Shown: in pieces, positions 9,536 through 16,839 of the stretch
How the letters are laid out: each line of letters begins with the position of its first letter
Numbering within the stretch: the first letter of the stretch is position 1
Translations under genes and position numbers: made by a program
Notes under the pieces: generated by a model
Database searches by the model: none
Told to the model about the DNA's origin: nothing
What the model saw: only the letters and a program-made list of their open reading frames with translations
Origin: Novosphingobium sp.
GTDB taxonomy: Bacteria > Pseudomonadota > Alphaproteobacteria > Sphingomonadales > Sphingomonadaceae
Length of the DNA stretch: 38,017 nucleotides
Direction: 5' to 3'
Assembly: GCF_024642085.1 (NCBI RefSeq)
Contig: NZ_JAHEBV010000021.1
Span: 1-38,017, forward strand

Positions 9536-9729
9536 CAGGTCGAGGTCGAGCGCCGCAGCCAGCTGCCAGCCACGACGACGGCTACAGTGATGGCTACCAC
9601 CACATCAAGACCACCCAAATCCTCCCGCGCGCCGTCAAAAAGAGCAACGCGGGCCAGCTTATCAGCCAGAAGGACTCCCAGGACGACAAGCAAAAACCTG
9701 TTGATGACGGCGGGCGTCGGAAAGGTCAC
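9535..9729 (-). CDS. Small predicted membrane protein embedded between trpB and trpA
   Basis: Unrecognised 64-residue protein. Two hydrophobic stretches are visible, about residues 8-27 ([20 protein letters not shown] region) and 42-58 ([16 protein letters not shown]), with a charged linker [10 protein letters not shown] between them and a basic C-terminus (RRSTST). This suggests a two-pass membrane protein. It begins with GTG inside the trpB stop (GTGA, 3 shared bases) and ends in TGATG with trpA, so it is locked by overlap on both sides. The tight junctions argue that it is translated; function is unknown. It could also serve mainly as a coupling spacer between trpB and trpA. Confidence 0.7.
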   Translation of the reverse strand: MTFPTPAVINRFLLVVLGVLLADKLARVALFDGAREDLGGLDVVVAITVAVVVAGSWLRRSTST

Positions 9730-10937
9730 AACTTAACTCCGAGATGATCGGCAACCGAAAAAATGTCCTTGTCTCCTCGCCCGCACAGATTGGCGAGGAT
9801 TATCGCATCCTTGGGCATGGTCGGCGCGACCTTCTGGACTGCCGCAATCGCATGGGCGGGTTCAAGCGCGGGGATGATCCCTTCGGTGCGGCAGAGCAGT
9901 TGGAAGGCTTCCAGCGCCTCGGTGTCGGTGACACTGGTGTAATCAACCCGGCCAACTTCCTTGAGCCAGGCATGCTCGGGGCCGATCCCGGGATAGTCGA
10001 GCCCGGCACTGATTGAGTGGCCTTCGGTGATCTGGCCGTCTTCATCCTGCAGCAGGTATGTCTTGTTGCCGTGAAGCACGCCGGGACGTCCGCCGGCAAG
10101 GCTGGCGGCGTGTTCCTTGTCGAGCCCATGTCCTGCCGCCTCGACGCCAAGCATCTTCACATCCATATCGTCGAGGAACGGATGGAACAGCCCGATCGCG
10201 TTGCTGCCCCCGCCGATCGCCGCGACCAGCAGGTCGGGCAGGCGGCCCGTGCGGCTGAGCATCTGCGCGCGGGCTTCCTTGCCGATCACCGACTGGAAAT
10301 CGCGGACCAGTTCGGGGTAGGGGTGCGGGCCAGCGGCGGTACCGATGATGTAGAAGGTATCGTGGACGTTGGCGACCCAGTCGCGCAGCGCTTCGTTCAT
10401 CGCATCCTTGAGCGTGCCAGCGCCCGCCGTCACGGCGCGCACCTCTGCGCCAAGCAGCTTCATCCGGAACACGTTGGGGGCCTGGCGCGCCACGTCGGTC
10501 GCGCCCATGAACACCGTGCAGGGCAGGCCGAAGCGCGCACAGACCGTGGCCGTGGCAACGCCGTGCTGGCCTGCGCCGGTTTCCGCGATGATCCGGGTCT
10601 TGCCCATGCGGATCGCCAGCAGGATCTGGCCGATGCAATTGTTGATTTTGTGCGCGCCGGTGTGGTTCAATTCGTCGCGCTTGAACCAGACCTGCGCGCC
10701 GCCGAGGACTTCGGTCAGGCGCGGTGCGAAGTAGAGCGGGCTGGGGCGGCCGACATAGTGTTCCAGCAGGTCGTCAAACTCGGCCTGGAACGCCGGATCG
10801 GCCTTGGCCGCGGTATACTCGCGTTCAAGATCGAGGATTAGCGGCATCAGCGTTTCGGCGACATACCGCCCGCCGAACTGACCGAAATGGCCGCGCTCGT
10901 CAGGCTGGGTACGAAAGGAATTGGCGGTGTTCATCAT
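9726..10937 (-). CDS. trpB: Tryptophan synthase beta chain
   Basis: PLP enzyme that condenses indole with serine to make tryptophan. From the ATG at 10937 (a second ATG follows at 10934) it has 403 residues, the usual size. The PLP lysine lies in HTGAHKINN (K97, or K96 from the second Met). [26 protein letters not shown] and the phosphate-binding GGGSNAIG are all present. The start follows the trpF stop with one base between, so a longer reading to 10976 is rejected. It is the TrpB1 type that pairs with TrpA. Confidence 0.97.
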   Translation of the reverse strand: MMNTANSFRTQPDERGHFGQFGGRYVAETLMPLILDLEREYTAAKADPAFQAEFDDLLEHYVGRPSPLYFAPRLTEVLGGAQVWFKRDELNHTGAHKINNCIGQILLAIRMGKTRIIAETGAGQHGVATATVCARFGLPCTVFMGATDVARQAPNVFRMKLLGAEVRAVTAGAGTLKDAMNEALRDWVANVHDTFYIIGTAAGPHPYPELVRDFQSVIGKEARAQMLSRTGRLPDLLVAAIGGGSNAIGLFHPFLDDMDVKMLGVEAAGHGLDKEHAASLAGGRPGVLHGNKTYLLQDEDGQITEGHSISAGLDYPGIGPEHAWLKEVGRVDYTSVTDTEALEAFQLLCRTEGIIPALEPAHAIAAVQKVAPTMPKDAIILANLCGRGDKDIFSVADHLGVKL

Positions 10938-10938
10938 G

Positions 10939-11583
10939 TCATCCAGCGTTTCGCGCCACTTGGCAGAAGGCGGCAATCAAGTCCACATCCTTGACCCCGG
11001 GCGCGCTCTCAACGCCCGAAGCCGAATCAACCAGCGGCGCGCCGGTGATCCGCACCGCTTCGGCCACGTTGGCGGGGTTCAGCCCGCCGGCCAGGCCCCA
11101 CAGTCCCGGCGCTTTCCACCCCGCCAGCAGCGACCAGTCGAACCGCAGGCCGAGCCCGCCCGCCAGCGCGCCCTTGGGCGTCTTGGCATCAAGCAATATC
11201 AGGTCGGCGACCGGGGCATAGCGCGCGGCCTTGGCCAGATCATCTGCGCCGGCTACCGGGATCACTTTCCATACCGGCAAGCCGTGTTGCTGTTTCAGAG
11301 CAGCGACAGCGTCCGGCGTCTCACTGCCATGCAGTTGCAGCGCATCCAGCGAACAGGCGGCAACAGCCTGACCGATGGCGCCAAAGTCGGCATCGACAAA
11401 CAGCCCCACCCTGGCAATCCTTCCCGCCGCCCGCGCACCCAGATCGCGCGCGCTGGAAAGGTTAAGGTAACGCGGCGATGGCGGGCAGAAATTGAACCCG
11501 GCATAGTCCGCCCGCGCGGCAATGGCTGCTTCCAGCGTTGCGGCTTCGGTCAGGCCGCAGATCTTGATCAGGGGAGCGGGCAT
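10939..11583 (-). CDS. trpF: Phosphoribosylanthranilate isomerase
   Basis: Amadori rearrangement of N-(5'-phosphoribosyl)anthranilate in tryptophan synthesis. It has 214 residues from the ATG at 11583 ([11 protein letters not shown]). Catalytic C9 is in KICGLT and the general acid D132 in [17 protein letters not shown] and DSASGVE are the C-terminal phosphate-site motifs. A reading that starts 12 codons earlier (11619) is possible but has no conserved residues. It is followed directly by trpB. trpC and trpD are not here, as is common in alphaproteobacteria. Confidence 0.95.
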   Translation of the reverse strand: MPAPLIKICGLTEAATLEAAIAARADYAGFNFCPPSPRYLNLSSARDLGARAAGRIARVGLFVDADFGAIGQAVAACSLDALQLHGSETPDAVAALKQQHGLPVWKVIPVAGADDLAKAARYAPVADLILLDAKTPKGALAGGLGLRFDWSLLAGWKAPGLWGLAGGLNPANVAEAVRITGAPLVDSASGVESAPGVKDVDLIAAFCQVARNAG

Positions 11584-11631
11584 GGCGCTGCGGGTTAGCG
11601 CGCAATGCCCACCGGTCAAGTGTTCACTGGA

Positions 11632-12384
11632 TCAGGGGGCAAGTTCGAATTGCACGGTCACGCTGATCGCGCTTTCAACTTCTCCCACCGCAACCGGCGG
11701 CGCTGCATCGGCCATCGCCGCCTTGGCGTACATCACCGGCATCGGCGGGGAATAGCCGCCACCTTCGCTGATCGAAATCACCCGCACCACGCGCAGGCCG
11801 GCTGCCTTGGCATAAAGCGCGGCACGGGCGCGGGCCTTGGTCATTGCGGCAACCCGGGCTTCGTCCTGCGCAGCATCGGCGTTGTCGATCTGGAAGCTGG
11901 GCCCGTTGATGTTGTTGGCCCCGGCATTGACGAGCGCATCGAGCACGCCGCCCATTGCTTTCAGGTTGCGCTGCTTGATCAAGACCGAGTTGTTGGCCTG
12001 ATAGGCGATGATCCGCGGTTCCTGCATCACCTGCCCGTTGGGCCCCATCATCGGCTGGCCGTAGACGGGATTGAGGTTGATGTTGCTGGTCTGGACATCG
12101 CGGTCGGCGATTCCAGCCTGCTTCAGCGCGGCAAATACCTTGTTCATCGCGGCGGAATTGGCGACCATCGCTTCACCCGCCGTGCGGCCCTGGGTGGTTA
12201 CCCCGGCGCTGTAAACGGCAAGATCGGGAGTGCGTGTACTGCGTCCATCGGCCGACACAGTCAGCAGCGTGCTGCCCCGCGCGATCACGGGTACGGATGA
12301 TGCTGACTGGGCCATGGCGCTTCCGGAAGCGAGGGTTGCTGCGGCAAGCGCCGAAGCGGCAAGAGCGAGTGTGAACGGCTTCAT
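11632..12384 (-). CDS. Exported SIMPL-domain (DUF541) protein
   Basis: Periplasmic SIMPL-domain protein, 250 residues. The N-terminus is a clear Sec signal peptide (MKPFTLALAASALAAATLASG, cleavage likely after AMA). The SIMPL domain follows, with LTVSADGRSTRTPDLAVYSAGVTT at its start and SISEGGGY and ISVTVQFELAP near the end. The start at 12384 is supported by AAGGAG about 8 bases upstream; the 95 extra in-frame codons before it are not coding. E. coli YggE, of the same domain family, is linked to oxidative-stress tolerance, but the biochemical role of the family is poorly defined. It sits between pyrF (62 bp gap) and trpF (48 bp gap), an odd location for an exported protein. Confidence 0.85.
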   Translation of the reverse strand: MKPFTLALAASALAAATLASGSAMAQSASSVPVIARGSTLLTVSADGRSTRTPDLAVYSAGVTTQGRTAGEAMVANSAAMNKVFAALKQAGIADRDVQTSNINLNPVYGQPMMGPNGQVMQEPRIIAYQANNSVLIKQRNLKAMGGVLDALVNAGANNINGPSFQIDNADAAQDEARVAAMTKARARAALYAKAAGLRVVRVISISEGGGYSPPMPVMYAKAAMADAAPPVAVGEVESAISVTVQFELAP

Positions 12385-12446
12385 ATGATTGCTCCTTGGC
12401 GGCAGATGCGCACCTTGTGGGCAGGCCGTGCTTTCGCTGCGGTGAA

Positions 12447-13124
12447 CTACAGGGTCGCTTCGATCGCGCGGGCAGCGGCGACAGGGTCTTCGGCGCGGCT
12501 TATCGGGCGGCCGACGACGAGCACGCTGGCCCCATCGTTGCGCGCCTGGCGCGGGGTGACCGTGCGCTTTTGATCCCCGGTCTTGCCATCGGTCATGCGC
12601 AGGCCCGGAACCACAAAAAACCCGTCCTTCCACTGGTGATGGACTGCACCAACTTCGTGGCCGGAACACACGATCCCGTCGAGCCCGGCCTTGTGTGCCA
12701 GATCGGCCAGACGCAGCACCTGGTCATGCGCGCTTCCGCCCACGCCAGTTGCGGCCATGTCCCCTTCATCAAGGCTGGTCAGCAAAGTGACGGCGACAAC
12801 CTTGCAATGTTCGCCAGCCGCGGCCTTGGCATCTTCCATCATCGCCTGACCGCCGCTGGCATGAACCGTGACAATCGCCGGTTCCAGCACATGGACCGCC
12901 TGCATTGCCCCGGCGACTGTGTTGGGAATATCGTGAAGCTTGAGGTCGAGGAATAACGGGAGGCCGATCTTGGCGATTTCGTGAACGCCGTGATGGCCAT
13001 GAGCGTAAAAGAACTCCATCCCCAGCTTGAGCCCGCCGACGTGATCCTTGACCTTGCGGGCCACTGCCTCGGCCGTTTCGAGGCGCGGAAAATCAAGCGC
13101 GAGATAAACCGGATTGGTCTTCAT
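12447..13124 (-). CDS. pyrF: Orotidine 5'-phosphate decarboxylase
   Basis: Last step of UMP synthesis: decarboxylation of OMP. The 225 residues form a TIM barrel with the catalytic array D60-x-K62-x2-D65 in FLDLKLHDIPNT. VTVHASGG, VAVTLLTSLDE and the phosphate loop VPGLRM and VVGRPISRAEDP follow in the usual order. The start overlaps the stop of the LapA-domain gene by 4 bp (ATGA). Type I bacterial PyrF by length and motifs. Confidence 0.97.
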   Translation of the reverse strand: MKTNPVYLALDFPRLETAEAVARKVKDHVGGLKLGMEFFYAHGHHGVHEIAKIGLPLFLDLKLHDIPNTVAGAMQAVHVLEPAIVTVHASGGQAMMEDAKAAAGEHCKVVAVTLLTSLDEGDMAATGVGGSAHDQVLRLADLAHKAGLDGIVCSGHEVGAVHHQWKDGFFVVPGLRMTDGKTGDQKRTVTPRQARNDGASVLVVGRPISRAEDPVAAARAIEATL

Positions 13125-13444
13125 GGCGCCGGCGATTGCGGATCGGCTGCGGCGGCATCAAGCTGGGTGGTCGTGGCAACAGCAACCGGCGTAGAGACTG
13201 CCGCGGCCCGGACAGAGTTTTCCAGCGCGTTGATCCGGCGGGAAAAACGCCATTTCACGCCCTTGTGCAGCAGCCACATCGGCAGCAGGCCAAGCAGGAA
13301 GGACAGCATCACCAGCACCGGCAACTTGGTGTCCAGGATCAGGCCTTCCCAGATCTTGATCGATACAGTCTGCCAGTTGTTCAGCGAAAACAGCAGCAGT
13401 GCAACCAAGACCAGAACCCAGACGATGGTGCGGATTATTTGCAT
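13121..13444 (-). CDS. lapA: LapA-domain (DUF1049) inner-membrane protein
   Basis: Small two-pass membrane protein of the LapA family, 107 residues. TM1 is at about 3-22 (IIRTIVWVLVLVALLLFSL), followed by the family-typical NNWQTVSIKIWEG. TM2 is at about 42-60, then a basic segment and an Ala/Pro-rich tail. In E. coli, LapA with LapB tunes LPS synthesis through FtsH/LpxC; whether this holds here is unknown, since no lapB is adjacent. It is the first gene of the leftward run into pyrF and the trp genes, 18 bp after the hydrolase stop. Confidence 0.85.
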   Translation of the reverse strand: MQIIRTIVWVLVLVALLLFSLNNWQTVSIKIWEGLILDTKLPVLVMLSFLLGLLPMWLLHKGVKWRFSRRINALENSVRAAAVSTPVAVATTTQLDAAAADPQSPAP

Positions 13445-13462
13445 GCGGAGCTCTCCAGATCC

Positions 13463-14452
13463 TTAGCCGTTCGGTCCAAGGCTAGGCAGTTTGCCGGGCG
13501 AAGGAAAGGGGTTCGACAGGAATGCGTCAAGATCGGCAGCGCTGCGGTCTGCCGCTTCCTCCATCGGCAAGTGACCGATGCCGGGATAGACGATCTTTTG
13601 CGCGCCGGGGATGGCCTTGGCAAACCAGTCTGCGCCGCTGACGGGGATCAGTTTATCTTCGGCGCCCCACAGGATCAGCGTCGGCGTCTTGATTTCTCCC
13701 AGCCTGCCCACATTGGCTTCGCGGCCGCTGTAGCCGGCAAACCGCAGTCCGGTCGCCTTGCGGTTGCCGGGATAGCGGTTCAGTTCCCAATAGCGGTCGA
13801 TTGCGGCGGGGGTGACGATGGCCTGGTTCGATACCGATTGGCGAAGGGACGTTTCGAATACCGAACGCGGCGTTATGATCAGGGCCAGCTTGTTCAAGCC
13901 GGGCGTCTGGGCAATCCGGAAACCGATCGGCAGCTTCTTGCTGGGATCCTGCGGCGGCCCGGCCGCGTCAACCAGCACCAGGTGGGTCAGCTTGCCGGGA
14001 TGGGCCAGCGCGTATTCCCACGCGACATAGCCGCCCATCGAGTTGCCGGCGAGGGCAAAGCGGGTCACGCCCAGCTTGGTGAGCAGCGCGTCCAGCGTGC
14101 CTACAAAGGCCGCGCTGTCATACTGCCCTGTTGGGTTGGGTCCGGTCAGTCCGTGGCCGATCTGGTCCAGGCTGATGATCCGGTACTTGCCGCCCAGCCG
14201 CGCCACCCAGGGTTCCCAGGTATGGAGCGAGGCGTTCGAGCCGTGGAGCAGCACCAGCACCGGTCCGTCTTGTTTGCCTTCATCGCGGACATGCATGGTC
14301 AGCCCGCCGCCAACGTCGACGAACTGCGACGCCGCACTGGCATATTTGGCTTTCATCGCCGCCGGATCGGTATCGGGCGAATAGCCCCAGGCGAACAATG
14401 CGATGACGGCCAGCAGCAGCAGGCCCAGTATCCATTTAAGTGCCCGCTTCAT
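13463..14452 (-). CDS. Alpha/beta-fold hydrolase, membrane-anchored or exported
   Basis: Alpha/beta hydrolase of 329 residues with an N-terminal hydrophobic segment (KRALKWILGLLLLAVIALFAW), an uncleaved anchor or signal peptide. The oxyanion region is LLHGSNASLHTWEPW. The nucleophile elbow GNSMGG places the serine at S138, with D266 (GAEDKLIP) and H294 (GIGHLPMEE) completing the triad. The cap lies at about 165-240. Related proteins are often named lipase, haloperoxidase-like or C-C bond hydrolase, but sequence alone does not give the substrate. It lies 15 bp after purB and before lapA in the same direction. Confidence 0.85.
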   Translation of the reverse strand: MKRALKWILGLLLLAVIALFAWGYSPDTDPAAMKAKYASAASQFVDVGGGLTMHVRDEGKQDGPVLVLLHGSNASLHTWEPWVARLGGKYRIISLDQIGHGLTGPNPTGQYDSAAFVGTLDALLTKLGVTRFALAGNSMGGYVAWEYALAHPGKLTHLVLVDAAGPPQDPSKKLPIGFRIAQTPGLNKLALIITPRSVFETSLRQSVSNQAIVTPAAIDRYWELNRYPGNRKATGLRFAGYSGREANVGRLGEIKTPTLILWGAEDKLIPVSGADWFAKAIPGAQKIVYPGIGHLPMEEAADRSAADLDAFLSNPFPSPGKLPSLGPNG

Positions 14453-14467
14453 AACCGCCCCTTTGTG

Positions 14468-15781
14468 TCATTCCCCGAAAACGCGCGAGAAGATCGTGTC
14501 GATCGCCTTGAAGTGATAATCGAGGTTGAACTTTTCATCCAGCATGGCGGCTGGCAAGGCGGCGGTGACTTCCTCGTCGGCCTTGAGCAGGTCGAGCAGG
14601 TTCAGCGCGCCGTCCGATTCCCACACCTTCATCGCGTTGCGCTGGACCAGCCGGTACGCTGCGTCGCGTTCAAGCCCCGCCTGAGTTAGCGCCAGCAGCA
14701 CCCGCTGCGAGTGGACCAGCCCGCCCATCTTGTCGAGGTTGCGCTGCATCCGTTCAGGATAGATCACCAGCTTGTCGATCACCGATGTCAGGCGGGCGAG
14801 GGCGAAGTCCAGCGTGATGGTTGCATCCGGACCAATGAAACGTTCGACCGAGGAGTGCGAGATGTCGCGCTCATGCCACAAGGCTACATTTTCCAAGGCG
14901 GGAGTTACCGCAGAACGCACCACGCGGGCGAGGCCGGTGAGATTCTCGGTCAGCACCGGGTTGCGCTTGTGCGGCATGGCTGACGAGCCTTTCTGCCCGG
15001 GCGAGAAGTACTCCTCAGCCTCAAGCACTTCGGTGCGCTGCAGATGGCGGACCTCGGTGGCAAGGCGTTCAATACTGCTGGCAATCACGCCCAGCGTGGC
15101 AAAAAACATGGCGTGGCGATCGCGCGGGATCACCTGCGTGCTGACCGGTTCGACGGTGAGGCCAAGCTTTTGCGCAACGTATTCCTCAACCGCCGGGTCA
15201 ATATTGGCAAAGGTGCCAACGGCGCCCGAAATCGCGCAGGTGGCCACTTCGGCGCGGGCGCTCTGCAGGCGCGCTTTGCAGCGGGAGAACTCGGCATAGG
15301 CCTCGGCCAGCTTTTTGCCAAAGGTGGTCGGTTCGGCATGAATGCCGTGGCTGCGGCCGATGGTCGGGGTGTATTTGTGCTCCATCGCGCGGCGCTTGAT
15401 GGCGGCGAGCAGATCGTCGAGATCGGCCAGCAGCAGATCGCTTGCCTGGGCCAGCTGCACCGACAGCGTGGTATCCAGCACGTCGCTACTGGTCATGCCC
15501 TGGTGCATGAAGCGTGCTTCGGGACCGACCTGTTGGGCTACCCAATCGAGGAAAGCGATAACATCGTGCTTGGTCACCGCTTCGATCGCGTCAATCGCGG
15601 CGACGTCGATCTTGGGCTGGGTTGCCCACCAGTCCCACAAGGCTTTTGCCCCGCTGCTTGGCACTACGCCAAGATCGCCCAGCTTTTGCGTCGCATGCGC
15701 CTCGATCTCGAACCAGATGCGGAAGCGTGCCTCCGGCTCCCAGATCGCGGTCATGGCAGGACGGGCGTAACGGGGGACCAT
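14468..15781 (-). CDS. purB: Adenylosuccinate lyase
   Basis: Fumarase-superfamily lyase acting twice in purine synthesis (SAICAR to AICAR, and adenylosuccinate to AMP). The 437 residues begin with the PurB-typical MVPRYARPAMTAIWEPEARFRIW. The HQGMTSSDVLDT and GRSHGIHAEP boxes are present, as is the superfamily signature GSSAMPHKRNP in the flexible catalytic loop. AAGGAG lies about 9 bases before the ATG at 15781. The 272-bp gene-free stretch upstream holds a perfect TTGACA in the purB direction (complement of 15930-15935), but no convincing -10. Confidence 0.97.
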   Translation of the reverse strand: MVPRYARPAMTAIWEPEARFRIWFEIEAHATQKLGDLGVVPSSGAKALWDWWATQPKIDVAAIDAIEAVTKHDVIAFLDWVAQQVGPEARFMHQGMTSSDVLDTTLSVQLAQASDLLLADLDDLLAAIKRRAMEHKYTPTIGRSHGIHAEPTTFGKKLAEAYAEFSRCKARLQSARAEVATCAISGAVGTFANIDPAVEEYVAQKLGLTVEPVSTQVIPRDRHAMFFATLGVIASSIERLATEVRHLQRTEVLEAEEYFSPGQKGSSAMPHKRNPVLTENLTGLARVVRSAVTPALENVALWHERDISHSSVERFIGPDATITLDFALARLTSVIDKLVIYPERMQRNLDKMGGLVHSQRVLLALTQAGLERDAAYRLVQRNAMKVWESDGALNLLDLLKADEEVTAALPAAMLDEKFNLDYHFKAIDTIFSRVFGE

Positions 15782-16053
15782 GCAGGCAGACTCCTTGGAT
15801 TGATGCCGCTGCCGCTAAGGGGAGGGGCGGGCAAAGGCAAGGGCGGTTAATCTTCGCTGGGGGTTTTGCTGAACATGTTCACACCAAGATCACAGGGTCC
15901 TGCGCGAAAAAACCGGGCAAGACACCTGGTGTCAATTTGCGCGGGCAAGGGCAAAGCGCGGCGCGCGCTCTCAGAAGATCAAACGGGGCGGACAAGTATG
16001 TTTCCATGCCTTCAAAAGTGCCATTTTCGCCCCGTGTAGGAAAGGGCAGCGCC
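15782..16053. other. Gene-free stretch with inverted repeats and promoter-like elements
   Basis: I see no supportable gene in these 272 bp. Contents are: a + strand promoter-like pair TTGGAT-N15-TAAGGG (15795-15821), a 13-bp palindrome GACACCTGGTGTC (15921-15933), and a perfect 8-bp inverted repeat ACGGGGCG / CGCCCCGT (15983-15990 and 16028-16035) with a 37-nt loop. On the minus strand the palindrome overlaps a TTGACA that could be a purB -35. A + strand small RNA or a regulated purB leader would both fit. Confidence 0.5.
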
Positions 16054-16740
16054 CTATGCCGGCACCGGCGGGTCGTTGTACGATCCCTGCATTGTAATGG
16101 CTGCGTCGGGCGCGCCCAGGATCGCCTTCAGTGTAGCGACCGGATAGGCGAGCTGCGGCTTGCCCTCGTCGTAGGCTGGCTGCGGCACCGGACTGGCCGC
16201 GCTGCACGGCGCGGGGTTCAGCATGGCCTGGGCTTCTTCTGCCGAAAAGCCGCACTGCGCCAGAACGGCCGGATCGACCCAGCGCGCCGGATCGACAGCG
16301 CTGACCGCATAACTGATTTCCAGCGTCAGCCCCTCGGGCCCGGCAAAATAGATCGATTTGCAAAAGCCGTGACCGATCGGCCCGATGGCGGCAACGCCGT
16401 GGCTGCGGATGCGGTTCTGCATTCCGGTCAGGCCGGCCTCATCCGGCACGCGAAAGGCGATGTGCTGGGTTACGCCCGCCGCGCACTTGCCCGCGCCGGT
16501 GCCGGCATGGGTGATGCCGATGGTTGACGGGATTTCAGCGATCCCGTCCATTTCGACGACCGAGAAAAAGCTGTCATCCGCCATTTGCAGGAAGGCGTGT
16601 TTGCCGCCCGGAACGCCGTGCATGTCGAACAGTCCGACCAGCGGGAAACCCATTACCTGCGTGAAAAAGGTCAGCTGTGCCTTCATGTCGGCCGACATGA
16701 TCGCGATGTGGTGGATGCCATCGGGGTGCTGGACGTTCAT
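16054..16740 (-). CDS. VOC-family (glyoxalase/extradiol dioxygenase fold) protein
   Basis: Cytoplasmic metalloenzyme-like protein, 228 residues. It has a vicinal-oxygen-chelate domain with the first metal ligand in GIHHIAI (H11), a second in TQHIAF (H93) and a Glu in GLTLEIS (E141), the usual H-H-E set. A C-terminal tail of about 80 residues, with QPAYDEGKPQLAYPVATLKAI, follows the domain. The start at 16740 has GAAGGAG 8 bases upstream. A much longer in-frame reading to 17613 is antisense to the mannosidase gene and is rejected. Substrate unknown; candidates are lactoylglutathione-like thioesters or catechols. Confidence 0.8.
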   Translation of the reverse strand: MNVQHPDGIHHIAIMSADMKAQLTFFTQVMGFPLVGLFDMHGVPGGKHAFLQMADDSFFSVVEMDGIAEIPSTIGITHAGTGAGKCAAGVTQHIAFRVPDEAGLTGMQNRIRSHGVAAIGPIGHGFCKSIYFAGPEGLTLEISYAVSAVDPARWVDPAVLAQCGFSAEEAQAMLNPAPCSAASPVPQPAYDEGKPQLAYPVATLKAILGAPDAAITMQGSYNDPPVPA

Positions 16741-16839
16741 GTGCGCGCTCCTTCGCTTCGGGATCACGCTAGTCCGCCCGGTCGCGGATTGCCAGCCGGG
16801 CCTTGCGCTGTTCGCGCCGAGCGGCCACCAAGGGGCGCA

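Noticed and set aside
13136..14689. 517-codon + strand open frame across pyrF, lapA, the hydrolase and purB
   Set aside because: It is fully antisense to four well-supported genes, has a biased composition typical of GC-rich antisense frames and shows no motif.
15847..15876. Nine-residue peptide frame (MFSKTPSED) ahead of purB on the minus strand, as a leader peptide
   Set aside because: No run of regulatory codons, no ribosome site and no attenuator pair around it.
15971..16363. 130-codon minus strand frame overlapping the VOC C-terminus
   Set aside because: Alternative frame of the VOC gene; only its last 17 codons lie outside and they carry no signal.
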